64,000 nucleotides of DNA from Flagellimonas sp. 389. GTDB lineage: Bacteria > Bacteroidota > Bacteroidia > Flavobacteriales > Flavobacteriaceae. A program made the translations under genes and the position numbers. Positions within the stretch are counted from its first letter, which is position 1. Every line of letters starts with the position of its first letter. The stretch lies in the NCBI RefSeq assembly GCF_018449435.1, contig NZ_JAHCMU010000007.1, positions 62,001-126,000 of the forward strand. Reading direction: 5' to 3'. Positions 25,455 to 34,941 of this stretch are shown one piece after another. The notes below the pieces were generated by a model. That model was not told the origin of the DNA. It worked only from the letters and a program-made list of their open reading frames with translations, and made no database searches.

Positions 25455-26504
25455 TTAAAGAATCAACATGGCATCTCCGTAGGAATAAAAACGGTAGCCT
25501 TCCAATATTGCTTGTTTGTATGCTTTTTTCATAAGATCATGTCCCGTAAATGCAGATATCATCATTAACAATGTGGACTTAGGCAAATGGAAATTGGTCA
25601 CCATGCAATTGGCAATGCTGAAATCATAAGGAGGGAATATAAATTTATTCGTCCATCCTTCAAAAGTGTTCAGCATATGATCGGATGAAACGGCACTCTC
25701 CAATCCTCGCATTACCGTAGTTCCCACAGCACAGATACGTCTTTTGTTTGCTTTGGCATTATTGATAATTTCGGTTGCCTTTTCATCAATGACCAATTCT
25801 TCACTATCCATTTTATGCTTGGACAGATCCTCTACCTCAACGGGATTGAATGTTCCCAATCCAACGTGCAAGGTTACTTCTGCAAAATCGACACCTTTGA
25901 TTTCCAATCTTTTGAGCAAGTGTTTTGAAAAATGCAATCCTGCCGTTGGTGCTGCAACCGCTCCTTCATGTTTTGCATAGATGGTTTGATACCGTTTCTC
26001 ATCTTCAGGCTCAACATCTCGCTTGATATATTTTGGAAGAGGCGTTTCGCCCAATTCACGTAATTTTCTTCTAAAATCCGTATAAGAACCGTCATAAAGA
26101 AAACGCAATGTTCTTCCTCTAGAAGTAGTATTATCGATAACCTCGGCTACCAAACTTTCATCATCACCAAAATAAAGTTTGTTTCCTATCCGTATTTTTC
26201 GAGCAGGGTCTACCAAAACATCCCAAAGGCGTTGTTCTTGATTGAGTTCGCGCAATAAGAAAACCTCGATACGCGCACCTGTTTTTTCTTTGTTTCCGTA
26301 AAGTCTGGCAGGAAATACTTTAGTATTGTTCAGTGCCATAACGTCACCTTCATCGAAATAATCAATAAGATCCTTGAACATCTTATGCTCAATTTTTCCA
26401 GTTTCTCTGTGAATCACCATTAATTTGGATTCATCCCTGTTTTCTGCAGGATATTCTGCCAATAATTCTTTTGGTAATTCAAAGTTGAAGTTTGATAATT
26501 TCAT
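25455..26504 (-). CDS. queA: QueA, SAM:tRNA ribosyltransferase-isomerase
   Basis: Transfers the ribosyl moiety of SAM to preQ1-tRNA, making epoxyqueuosine. Begins [29 protein letters not shown], contains PLPKYIKR and APTAGLHFS, and ends with [14 protein letters not shown]...YGDAMLIL. 349 residues is the normal length. No preQ1 riboswitch was seen in the 85-base upstream spacer. Confidence 0.96.
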   Translation of the reverse strand: MKLSNFNFELPKELLAEYPAENRDESKLMVIHRETGKIEHKMFKDLIDYFDEGDVMALNNTKVFPARLYGNKEKTGARIEVFLLRELNQEQRLWDVLVDPARKIRIGNKLYFGDDESLVAEVIDNTTSRGRTLRFLYDGSYTDFRRKLRELGETPLPKYIKRDVEPEDEKRYQTIYAKHEGAVAAPTAGLHFSKHLLKRLEIKGVDFAEVTLHVGLGTFNPVEVEDLSKHKMDSEELVIDEKATEIINNAKANKRRICAVGTTVMRGLESAVSSDHMLNTFEGWTNKFIFPPYDFSIANCMVTNFHLPKSTLLMMISAFTGHDLMKKAYKQAILEGYRFYSYGDAMLIL

Positions 26505-26589
26505 GTACGGTTGTTTTGGATTTTTAAAGAGGGCAAATATACAATCTCAACATAGGGGATGTCAAGTAATTTGTTTATTAAATAATGAA

Positions 26590-27819
26590 TTAAAGTTCTT
26601 CTATTTCAAGACCAAGTTTTTTTAGGTCTTTCCAGAAGTCGGGATAGGATTTGGAAACTACCATGGCATCATTGATAACCATTGTTGTTTTTAAGCCTAA
26701 AGGTCCAAATGCCATCGCCATTCTATGGTCATGATAGGTATCTACGGTAACCCCTGAAGCTATATTTTCTGAAGGAAAAAGTGTAAGGCTTTCGGAATCG
26801 GTCTCGACTTTTGCACCAAATTTTGAAAGTTCTGTTTTCAATGCTGCCAAACGATCGGTCTCTTTTATTGGCAGGGTATGCAGTCCGGTCAAATGACAAG
26901 CTATTCCCAAACCAAAGCAAGTAACCGAAATTGTTTGCGCAATATCCGGTGCATTGGAAAGATCATAATCAACCTTAGAATTTTGACATTCGGCTATTTT
27001 AGAGATTCTAATTTCATTTTGAGAAAATGAGGTCTCAACGCCAAAATCCTTATAGATTTCTGTCAAAACGCTATCTCCTTGCAGTGAATCTTTCTTGTAG
27101 GAAGACAACTTGATTTCAGCACCTATTTCGCTCAATGCTGCTATGCTATAAAAATAACTGGCAGAACTCCAATCGGATTCTACCACTAGTGTCGTTTTTT
27201 CAACTTGATACTTTGGTTCGACTTTTATTTGGTTTCCTACAAACGAAGTAACAACACCTATCTCGTTTAAAAGTGCCAACGTCATTTTTATATAGGGTAC
27301 TGAAGTGATTTTTCCTATAAGTTCCAGTTCTAATCCATTTTCCAAACTTGGCGCGATCAATAAGAGTGCCGATATGTATTGACTGCTAACATTTGCAGGT
27401 AGGGCTACTTTGTTTTTGATCAACTTTTTTCCCTTTATTCTTAGGGGCGGATAACCTTCTTTGGTTATATATATTATTTCTGCACCTAAATCATTCAATG
27501 CTTCCACCAAAACGCCGATAGGCCGTTCCTGCATTCGTTTAGAACCTGTTAGAACCACTTCTTTTCCTTCTTGTGACGCGAAATAGGCGGTTAAAAAACG
27601 CATCGCAGTTCCTGCATGATGGATATCCACTTCGCCTGAGACTTTTTCTAGCCCTTTTGCCATGACGGCGCCATCATCCGAATTGGATAGATTTTCAATG
27701 GTTATGTTTGGAAATAGTGCCTGTAAGAGTAAAGATCTATTGGTCTCACTTTTAGAGCCTGTAATTTGTATATCAGCTTTGATTACTTTTTTGGATGGAT
27801 AGGAAAGTTGAAGTTTCAA
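26590..27819 (-). CDS. aroA: AroA, 3-phosphoshikimate 1-carboxyvinyltransferase (EPSP synthase)
   Basis: Sixth step of the shikimate pathway. Motifs: GSKSETNRSLLL, HAGTAMRFLTAYF, QERPIGVLVEAL, NVSSQYISALLL, KETDRLAALKTEL and DHRMAMAF. At 409 residues it is slightly shorter than E. coli AroA. It is separated from the aromatic operon at 34942-39251, so supply of chorismate and its partition are encoded in two places. Confidence 0.95.
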   Translation of the reverse strand: MKLQLSYPSKKVIKADIQITGSKSETNRSLLLQALFPNITIENLSNSDDGAVMAKGLEKVSGEVDIHHAGTAMRFLTAYFASQEGKEVVLTGSKRMQERPIGVLVEALNDLGAEIIYITKEGYPPLRIKGKKLIKNKVALPANVSSQYISALLLIAPSLENGLELELIGKITSVPYIKMTLALLNEIGVVTSFVGNQIKVEPKYQVEKTTLVVESDWSSASYFYSIAALSEIGAEIKLSSYKKDSLQGDSVLTEIYKDFGVETSFSQNEIRISKIAECQNSKVDYDLSNAPDIAQTISVTCFGLGIACHLTGLHTLPIKETDRLAALKTELSKFGAKVETDSESLTLFPSENIASGVTVDTYHDHRMAMAFGPLGLKTTMVINDAMVVSKSYPDFWKDLKKLGLEIEEL

Positions 27820-27868
27820 ACGTTCTATGCTTTATGACTTATCTAAAAAACAAAAGCCCAAATATAGT

Positions 27869-28195
27869 TTATTTAAGCTTTTCGTTGTTTTGGTGCCTAT
27901 CGTGATCACGCTTTGTTTTTAGGTCCAATTTTTTATCAAAAGCATCTTGCAGATCTATACCGGTTTGGTTTGCCAAACAGAGTACCACAAAAAGTACATC
28001 GGCAAGCTCTTCACCTAAATCTTTGGATTTATCTGATTCTTTCTCGCTTTGTTCACCATACCGTCTGGCAATGATTCGCGCCACTTCGCCTACTTCTTCG
28101 GTAAGCTGTGCCATATTGGTAAGCTCGTTAAAATAACGGACACCATGGTTCTTGATCCATTCATCAACGGCTTTTTGTGCGTTTTCTATATTCAT
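27869..28195 (-). CDS. MazG-like nucleotide pyrophosphohydrolase
   Basis: 108-residue all-alpha NTP-PPase of the MazG-like/RS21-C6 type. The metal-binding EExxE...ExxD pattern is visible as LTEEVGEVARIIARRYGE and LGEELADVLFVVLC. Such enzymes hydrolyse (d)NTPs to monophosphates; the exact substrate is unknown. It starts 1 base after the second DUF3857 gene, hence probably the same transcript. Confidence 0.88.
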   Translation of the reverse strand: MNIENAQKAVDEWIKNHGVRYFNELTNMAQLTEEVGEVARIIARRYGEQSEKESDKSKDLGEELADVLFVVLCLANQTGIDLQDAFDKKLDLKTKRDHDRHQNNEKLK

Positions 28196-28196
28196 A

Positions 28197-30140
28197 TTAA
28201 ACTTTTGATAACACTAATTGCTCAGACTGTTTGGTGACAACTTGATTAAAAAACTCTTTTAGATAAGGATAATATAAAGGAGATATACTTGCACTGTTAA
28301 TCTCAAAATTTACCATCAAACTAATCTTTCCTCCCAATGTAGAGATATTATATTTGAATACTCCAAGATTATCTGGTAAGCTTATAATTTTGACACTCGG
28401 TAAATATTTTACCTGATATCCTTCTGGTATTTTTATGTTGACCATGTAAATCTCTTTAAAAGGATATCCAAAATCGATTGGATATTCTCTTTTCTCTGAT
28501 TTAAATGGGTTTTCAGAAATACTTAAAAAACTTAAGGGCTTTAAGTAAAAATCATTATTTATAACATCTGCGCCATAATCCTTGTAAAATTCAAATGATT
28601 CACTTACCATTCCCTCATAAACGTCTGCATTTTTAACTTCATAATTGTCAATTTCTATATCGGAATAATTACTTTCCATTTCACTAAGATAGATATCCAT
28701 ATCTTGGTTCTTGTAATTTTTTCTAAACCTAAGTGCGCTATGTTTATCATATCTTGATCTACATACTCCTTCTTGGGTTCCATCTTCATTTAGTGCTATA
28801 TCCAGAGAATACATATTTGAAGATATTCCAGGAGATAAAATGTCTATTTGTTTCCAAACCTTTTTATTATTGTCTATCAGAATACCCTTCCAATTATAAT
28901 CCTTTAAAGGCAGTATATTGAGATTACTGTATTCTTCCGTTGCATCCATGAAGTATTTTTTATCTCCAACCACGGCATAAGCCAAAACGTAGTTCAACCT
29001 ATCTATAGTGGGAAATAAAGGAATTAAGTTGTCCTTTGTACTTATAATAACGGGATTAGCATCTATCCCTGCGTATCTAAGCATTGCCACCAACAAGAGA
29101 TTTACATCGGCCGAGTTTCCTTTTTTCTCTTTCAGAGTTTTTTTCAATCCATTATAAAAATACTTACCATCTATTCCGTTCCACGTAATATTGTTCTTAA
29201 CATATTCGAATATGGATTTAAGTTTATCCATATCACTTCCTTTTGCATCAATTAAATCATCAATTTCATCATCAAACGAATTCGTTTTATCAAGTTGATT
29301 TTTATAATCATCAGAACTCCCTATAGTTTTTGCAACATCACTCCATGAGCGTGAATAACTCTTAAAATATCCAGGATATTCTACAGACACCAACTCAAAT
29401 AAAACTCCAGACCTATAGTTATAAATATTATCAACATAGCCCTCTTCTTTCATAGCAGGCATATTGTTTACATAATATTCATTCACGACAACTTCCATCC
29501 CAATGCGATTATCCAGTTTTTTGTATGTTTTGGGATATACGTTTATGTACCCCTTAAAAGTCTGTTTGTATTCAAACCCTTTCGGCGTTCTAAGTTCTGC
29601 CTTCATATACTTTACCGGGATGTCATACTGAAAGCGAAATTCATCTATATTCCAAATAAATGGAGAATTTATCTTATAGGAAAACTCTATAACAGAACCT
29701 TCTTTTACATTTGGCAAAGTGAACTTAACCTGGTTATAATAATAACTTGCTTCTGTTTTAAAAATCCCTTCTTTTTGTAATTCGGTTGCTACAATCTTAT
29801 TATTTTCTAAATTGTAAGTAACCGCTTTAATCTTTCTTACTTGTTCGTTATCGTTTCTATTTTTAAATAGACTTATTTCTTCTGTAGCATAATCAAATCC
29901 TGCCTTGTCGTATATCTTTATTCGCTCATGTACCTCCGTAACCAATTCTGCATTTCCATTACTAAGGGTCAAATATGTATTTCTATGCTTGTAAAGTATA
30001 GCTGCGCTTGCTGACTTGTCATTTATATATTCTTTTTCCAATAATTCATCTTTGGAAATCTTTCCAAACTTAACTTCTTGTGAAATACTCTTGGTGGCCA
30101 AACAAAAAATTAGTAAAACAATAGTTAAATTCTTGAACAT
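28197..30140 (-). CDS. Exported DUF3857/transglutaminase-like protein with degenerate active site
   Basis: 647 residues: signal peptide (FKNLTIVLLIFCLATKSISQ), an N-terminal DUF3857 beta domain, a transglutaminase-like core in the middle (LKEKKGNSADVNLLLVAML, then LNYVLAYAVVG and YFMDAT) and a C-terminal beta domain. The catalytic Cys and His of the superfamily are Ser and Asn here; only the Asp remains, so it is unlikely to be catalytic. It is one base from its active-looking paralogue upstream. Periplasmic or surface location; function unknown. Confidence 0.82.
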   Translation of the reverse strand: MFKNLTIVLLIFCLATKSISQEVKFGKISKDELLEKEYINDKSASAAILYKHRNTYLTLSNGNAELVTEVHERIKIYDKAGFDYATEEISLFKNRNDNEQVRKIKAVTYNLENNKIVATELQKEGIFKTEASYYYNQVKFTLPNVKEGSVIEFSYKINSPFIWNIDEFRFQYDIPVKYMKAELRTPKGFEYKQTFKGYINVYPKTYKKLDNRIGMEVVVNEYYVNNMPAMKEEGYVDNIYNYRSGVLFELVSVEYPGYFKSYSRSWSDVAKTIGSSDDYKNQLDKTNSFDDEIDDLIDAKGSDMDKLKSIFEYVKNNITWNGIDGKYFYNGLKKTLKEKKGNSADVNLLLVAMLRYAGIDANPVIISTKDNLIPLFPTIDRLNYVLAYAVVGDKKYFMDATEEYSNLNILPLKDYNWKGILIDNNKKVWKQIDILSPGISSNMYSLDIALNEDGTQEGVCRSRYDKHSALRFRKNYKNQDMDIYLSEMESNYSDIEIDNYEVKNADVYEGMVSESFEFYKDYGADVINNDFYLKPLSFLSISENPFKSEKREYPIDFGYPFKEIYMVNIKIPEGYQVKYLPSVKIISLPDNLGVFKYNISTLGGKISLMVNFEINSASISPLYYPYLKEFFNQVVTKQSEQLVLSKV

Positions 30141-30141
30141 G

Positions 30142-32046
30142 TTATATCTTTTTAGTTAGTATTATTTTAGAATTATCTAATTTGGCTATGTTTCTTCTAA
30201 AAATTCTATAAGGATTGTAATCGGATTTTAGATACGTTCCCGATTTGATAAGTAATTTTCTAGTGACCTTTATTATATCTTCCCTTGTTTCAAAATTCAA
30301 AGAATATTCTCCAAACTTTGTCTCTATATGGCTATTCTCAGGAAGTGATTCCAACGTATAATTCCCAGGAATCTCTATTTCATACTCATCACAATCCAAA
30401 AAACCTCTTGAAATTTCAACTGGAAATACCCTATTTCTATTTCGTCGTGGAATAAATTGGGAATTATTGAAAGGGGTTGCTACAAATATTAAGTTATTGT
30501 TAGAGACACTTGCGTATCTGTCCGCCTTTACTTTTAGGCTTTCTTTAAACAAAACACTATCTCTGTTATTTTCAAAAACAAAACTCTTAATTTCTAAATT
30601 ATTTATGTTTGACCAATAGCTTTTATAGTAATTTTCAATATCCAAATTTGGAAGATTTTCTAATTGAAAATGCTGGTCGTATTGTATTCCATTGGTAATA
30701 ATTGTAATATCCCCAGAAATATCTCCCCTTTCATTGATAACATAGTTGCTCTTAGTTGTTTGCAAGTTCTGTTCATCTAAATAGCTTTCTGTCTTTACTA
30801 TTTCCCCTCCATTTGGTTTAATCAATAATACTTTTCTATCATCAGTAAAGCTACCTATAAAGCCAAATGGGTGACTTTGTGATGTACAATCAATCCAAAA
30901 ATATTTACCCTTGTGTGGTATGGCCAAAATAACGTGGTTACCTTGTCCTAATGAAGCGGTATCTTCTTCAAAATCAATTTTATCTTCACCTGCTTCTACA
31001 TGAACATAATAAGACTCAACATCTACAGCTTTTAAAAGTGCTTTGGTATAATTTGTAAGCCCCTTACAGTCTCCGTATTTTAACCTATCAACTTCAACAG
31101 CACTTATTGGCCTTAAACCTCCAATGCCTACTTGGACACTAATATACCTTGTGTTTTCTTGAATATATCTATAGATTATTTTTGCTTTTTCAAGATTATC
31201 GTCTACACCCGCAACCAAATTTTTCATCATTGCAATGGTAGAAGCATTAAGATTATCCTGATCCTTCAACAAATTATTGTTCATCCAAAACCCTGCTTCC
31301 TTCCAATTATTTATGGTACCATCAAAACCTTCATAGTGAAAATTAACTGGACATACCATTAATCTTGGCAAAATCTTGTTCATGGAAGGTCTTAAATTCT
31401 CATCCTTGATGGCCTTAACATTTTTTAAAACGTAACTGATAGAATTGTTTGTTTCTTTTAAAGAGATACCATATTCTCCAAAGTTTTTCTCAAGTATTAT
31501 TGGTTTCAGGGCAGTTTCAGCAAATTCTATAGTGTATTCGGTCGATTCTGTACTTACAAAGAAATCATCTAGAAAATACCAAGAAGGAATATTACCCGTA
31601 TTCTTGGTCTTTGATTGGTAAGAAAATTTTATAGTATACGGATAATCTAATGGAAGATAGTTTGCATAAAGAACCCTAGAGTCAGAGTACAAAGTCCCAC
31701 CGTCTACGGCGCTAACATCTAAAAAATCTTTTTTCTTGATTTTCTTGATAGATTTTCCTTCTTTATCAAAAATCTCTGCCGATATACGAGTTATATCTAT
31801 ACCGTTATTGTATCCAACCATTGTATTAGTATGCTTATTTCCTTTTTCATTCAGCACAGTAACAATTCTGGTATAATTAGCTTCTAAGCTGTATTTAGAT
31901 AATAGCTTAACATATATACTATGGTCTCTAATTACAGCATTGGCACCGTAAATTAAATTTTCACTAATGTTTGAAGCAGATAGGGCGTCTTCCTGAGGAT
32001 ATACAATTTGTAATCCTAGAAAAATAAGGAATGAAAGAATTCGCAT
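30142..32046 (-). CDS. Exported DUF3857/transglutaminase-like protein with intact triad
   Basis: 634 residues with a signal peptide (RILSFLIFLGLQIVYPQ), a DUF3857 domain, a transglutaminase-like core and a C-terminal beta domain. Cys in LKYGDCKGLTN, His in QGNHVILAI and Asp in FWIDCTS form the expected triad. Substrate unknown; it may be a protease, amidase or cross-linker. Paired with the degenerate copy downstream, which may be a partner (inference). Confidence 0.84.
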   Translation of the reverse strand: MRILSFLIFLGLQIVYPQEDALSASNISENLIYGANAVIRDHSIYVKLLSKYSLEANYTRIVTVLNEKGNKHTNTMVGYNNGIDITRISAEIFDKEGKSIKKIKKKDFLDVSAVDGGTLYSDSRVLYANYLPLDYPYTIKFSYQSKTKNTGNIPSWYFLDDFFVSTESTEYTIEFAETALKPIILEKNFGEYGISLKETNNSISYVLKNVKAIKDENLRPSMNKILPRLMVCPVNFHYEGFDGTINNWKEAGFWMNNNLLKDQDNLNASTIAMMKNLVAGVDDNLEKAKIIYRYIQENTRYISVQVGIGGLRPISAVEVDRLKYGDCKGLTNYTKALLKAVDVESYYVHVEAGEDKIDFEEDTASLGQGNHVILAIPHKGKYFWIDCTSQSHPFGFIGSFTDDRKVLLIKPNGGEIVKTESYLDEQNLQTTKSNYVINERGDISGDITIITNGIQYDQHFQLENLPNLDIENYYKSYWSNINNLEIKSFVFENNRDSVLFKESLKVKADRYASVSNNNLIFVATPFNNSQFIPRRNRNRVFPVEISRGFLDCDEYEIEIPGNYTLESLPENSHIETKFGEYSLNFETREDIIKVTRKLLIKSGTYLKSDYNPYRIFRRNIAKLDNSKIILTKKI

Positions 32047-32127
32047 TAAAACGTAATTGGTTAAATTGGCTCTTACAAAATTCTTACAATTCTTACAAAG
32101 AAGAAAACTAAATTAGATGAAATTCTT

Positions 32128-32580
32128 TTATTCTCGAGCTTTAGTATCGATCAAAATAGTTACCGGACCGTCATTCAACAAATCAACTTTCATATCCGCC
32201 CCAAATATTCCAGCACCCACTTTTTTTCCCAACTCCTGCTCAACACACTTTATAAAATTCTCATAAACAGGGATAGCAATTTCTGGCTTTGAAGCTTTAA
32301 TGTAAGAAGGTCGATTCCCTTTTTTGGTAGCTGCGTGGAGCGTAAATTGACTAACCACAATTATATTTCCATCCACATCCAAAACGGACCGATTCATCAC
32401 TCCAGCTTCATCATTAAAAATACGAAGGTTCACTATTTTTTTTGATAACCACTCAATGTCCTCTTCCCCATCAGCATCTTCAACACCCAATAAAACCAAT
32501 AGACCATGTTCAATTTTGGAAATTACTTTGTTATCTACTGTAACGCTTGCCCTAGTTACCCGCTGTACTACCGCCCTCAT
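32128..32580 (-). CDS. dtd: Dtd, D-aminoacyl-tRNA deacylase
   Basis: Removes D-amino acids (and Gly) mischarged on tRNAs. The signature motifs SQFTLHA and DGPVT are present, as is MRAVVQRVTRASVTVD at the N-terminus. 150 residues is normal. It starts 3 bases after the rsgA stop, so is co-transcribed with it. Confidence 0.96.
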   Translation of the reverse strand: MRAVVQRVTRASVTVDNKVISKIEHGLLVLLGVEDADGEEDIEWLSKKIVNLRIFNDEAGVMNRSVLDVDGNIIVVSQFTLHAATKKGNRPSYIKASKPEIAIPVYENFIKCVEQELGKKVGAGIFGADMKVDLLNDGPVTILIDTKARE

Positions 32581-32583
32581 TGA

Positions 32584-33528
32584 TTATTTATAAACATCAA
32601 CTCTATAATTTTCATCTTCACCGGTAATCATCTGTACATAACTGCGATATCGACTCCACGATATTTCATCATTTTCCAAAGCCTCTTTTACAGCACATTT
32701 GGGTTCATCCAGATGTAAACAGTTATTAAACTTACATTGCGATTTCAGTTTAAAAAACTCTGGAAAATAATCCCCAATTTCATTCTGTTCCATGTCCACT
32801 ATGCCAAAGCCCTTAATGCCTGGGGTATCTATAATCCTAGCACCAAAAGAAAGGTCGTACATTTCTGCAAAAGTGGTAGTATGCTGCCCTTGCAAGTGCT
32901 GTTCGGATATTTCCGCTGTTTTTAGTTCAAGCCCGGGTTCAATAGCATTGATGAGCGTGGACTTTCCAACACCAGAATGCCCAGAAAACATGCTTGTTTT
33001 ATGTATCATCAATTCTTTGACAATCTCTACGTTCGTTCCAATTGCTGCGGCTATATCTACGCAATGGTATCCAATACTTTTATATAAAGCTACCAAATGT
33101 TCGATTTCTTCCATCTCATTCTCATCATAGATATCCATTTTATTGAACAGGATTACTACTGGAATTTCATAGGCTTCTGCGGTTATCAAAAATCGGTCAA
33201 TAAAACTGGTAAAAGTCTGTGGATTATTTAAGGTAACCAATAAAAAGACTTGGTCTAGATTCGCAGCAATGATATGTGTCTGTTTGGAGAGGTTGACCGA
33301 TTTTCGGATAATGTAATTCTTTCTATCTTTTATCTCAGTAATTACCGCAACCGTCTCATCACCAATCTCTTCAAGTTCAAACACTACATAATCACCTACA
33401 GCGACAGGGTTGGTACTCTTAATACCCTTAATACGGAATTTCCCTTTTATACGACATTCGTAAAAATCGCCTTCCTCCGATTTTACGGTATACCAACTCC
33501 CTGTAGATTTATAAATAGTGCCTTTCAC
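32584..33528 (-). CDS. rsgA: RsgA, 30S-maturation GTPase
   Basis: Circularly permuted GTPase checking late 30S assembly. OB-fold N-terminus, then G4 NKMD, G1 GHSGVGKST, G3 DTPGIKGFG, and a C-terminal zinc module CKFNNCLHLDEPKC. The frame is open up to an ATG at 33561, but the family N-terminus is (M)KGTIYKSTGSWYTVK, which corresponds to a GTG at 33528-33526; I use that start. Confidence 0.93.
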   Translation of the reverse strand: MKGTIYKSTGSWYTVKSEEGDFYECRIKGKFRIKGIKSTNPVAVGDYVVFELEEIGDETVAVITEIKDRKNYIIRKSVNLSKQTHIIAANLDQVFLLVTLNNPQTFTSFIDRFLITAEAYEIPVVILFNKMDIYDENEMEEIEHLVALYKSIGYHCVDIAAAIGTNVEIVKELMIHKTSMFSGHSGVGKSTLINAIEPGLELKTAEISEQHLQGQHTTTFAEMYDLSFGARIIDTPGIKGFGIVDMEQNEIGDYFPEFFKLKSQCKFNNCLHLDEPKCAVKEALENDEISWSRYRSYVQMITGEDENYRVDVYK

Positions 33529-33629
33529 AACTTTTTTAACATTTTCAATGCAAAGAAACAATAATACTCCAATTCAAACGTATATATGTGTTACACAGTT
33601 AAATCTTTCTAAATAATCAAATTAAAAAC

Positions 33630-34070
33630 ATGAAAAAAATCTTAATCATCGCGGTAATTGCGTTAGCCGCAACTCTTGAAACCAGCGCACAAAAATTTAA
33701 AGTCATCACTAGTGTTGAATCCATTGTTCCCAACGGATTGGGACGTTCTAGAATCGTAAATGCCCTTGAGGAAAAGGATTATAAAGAGTACACGAGTGTA
33801 CAGACCGAAGATGACAACACACGTAACAAATCGAAAAGAGGAGAGATTCGAGTAAAGAATTTTGAAGAAACCAAATTATTGAACTTTTACAATATCGGTG
33901 GAATTCGTTTTCAGAATATTGCAGCCAACGATGCATTGTTGTCTTCAATGATCAATGACATGGTTGCCAATGGTTGGGAACTGGCTTTTGTCACTAGTGC
34001 TGTTGAAAGTGAAGGTGGAAAAGGTGATGGTAAAGGTATTTTTATTACAAGATATATTTTTAAAAAGTAA
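33630..34070 (+). CDS. Small exported protein, function unknown
   Basis: 146 residues with a signal peptide (KKILIIAVIALAATLETSA-Q). The mature part is short and ends MVANGWELAFVTSAVES...GIFITRYIFKK, a pattern resembling DUF4177-like short alpha/beta proteins in its GWEL...T.YIFKK end, but the family is not certain. Single gene, divergent from rsgA and closed by a strong terminator. Confidence 0.65.
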   Translation: MKKILIIAVIALAATLETSAQKFKVITSVESIVPNGLGRSRIVNALEEKDYKEYTSVQTEDDNTRNKSKRGEIRVKNFEETKLLNFYNIGGIRFQNIAANDALLSSMINDMVANGWELAFVTSAVESEGGKGDGKGIFITRYIFKK

Positions 34071-34090
34071 AGAACTTTTTTTTAATAATA

Positions 34091-34124
34091 AATAGGCCAC
34101 TTGATGAAGTGGCCTATTTTTTTT
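34091..34124 (+). terminator. Strong terminator after the small exported protein
   Basis: Perfect 12-base stem AATAGGCCACTT / AAGTGGCCTATT with a GATG tetraloop, followed by TTTTTT. It separates this gene from the convergent GIN-domain gene. Confidence 0.9.
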
Positions 34125-34128
34125 AGCA

Positions 34129-34803
34129 CTAATCCATAATGTAGACCCTTCCGCCTACAAAGGTATTTTTATACACTTTTTTGGGATTGCCATAAACATT
34201 TACGTCACCACCTGCTTTTACTTTAATATCGATTTGTTCAGAGGCAAATACCTCTGCTTCACCACCTGCGGAAATCTTTATATCAGTACTGGAAGTTCGG
34301 AGTTCACGTCCTTCAAAAATACCGCCTGTGTTTAGTACCACGGTCTGATTTTTTGCCAAGCCCGATGCCTCGACAATACCTCCCGTCACTGCTCTTATAT
34401 CTGCATAATCCACATCCATTCCAATATGTATCTTGGCGCCTTCCTGTGCTCGAAGTTCGATTTTACTCTTTTTCACCATTTCGTTACACGTAATTTTAGC
34501 ACCTTCATTGCCATCTATAATGTTTAAATCTGTATAGTAAACTTCGATAAGCGTATCTTCCCCCATAAACTTTTTATCCAATTGCATTCTTAGTTTTAGC
34601 ACGCCCTTTTTGTTCATCCATTTAATGTCATCCACGTTCCTTCCTTTTATAACAATTCTATTGTCATCGGATTGAATGAGATTTACTTCAATCAAATCAA
34701 AAACCTTGATTTCATTAAAATCCCCAACTTCCGTATCGATCATACGTTGGGAAAAAATATTGGCAGAAATAAAAAGGACACAAAGCGTAAATATTTTTTT
34801 CAT
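34129..34803 (-). CDS. Exported GIN-domain (DUF2807) protein
   Basis: 224 residues: signal peptide (KKIFTLCVLFISANIFSQ), then a head-GIN/DUF2807 beta-solenoid-like domain with repeated short strands (FDLIEVNLIQSDDNRIVIKG, AQEGAKIHI, LNTGGIFEG, AGGEAEVFAS, AGGDVNVYGNPK). The family is common and uncharacterised in Bacteroidota, and is probably periplasmic. Ends in YIMD, 5 bases from the terminator of the convergent gene. Confidence 0.8.
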   Translation of the reverse strand: MKKIFTLCVLFISANIFSQRMIDTEVGDFNEIKVFDLIEVNLIQSDDNRIVIKGRNVDDIKWMNKKGVLKLRMQLDKKFMGEDTLIEVYYTDLNIIDGNEGAKITCNEMVKKSKIELRAQEGAKIHIGMDVDYADIRAVTGGIVEASGLAKNQTVVLNTGGIFEGRELRTSSTDIKISAGGEAEVFASEQIDIKVKAGGDVNVYGNPKKVYKNTFVGGRVYIMD

Positions 34804-34941
34804 GATAGTATTATTTTCTGTTTACAAAGATGAGCAGTTTATAAAATTGTTACAGTTTTCTGAATAAAAAAAGTCATTTAAAACCTAGGGATACAAACCC
34901 ATGGTTCTAGATGACCTTTAAAATATTTCACAAGCGTATGG

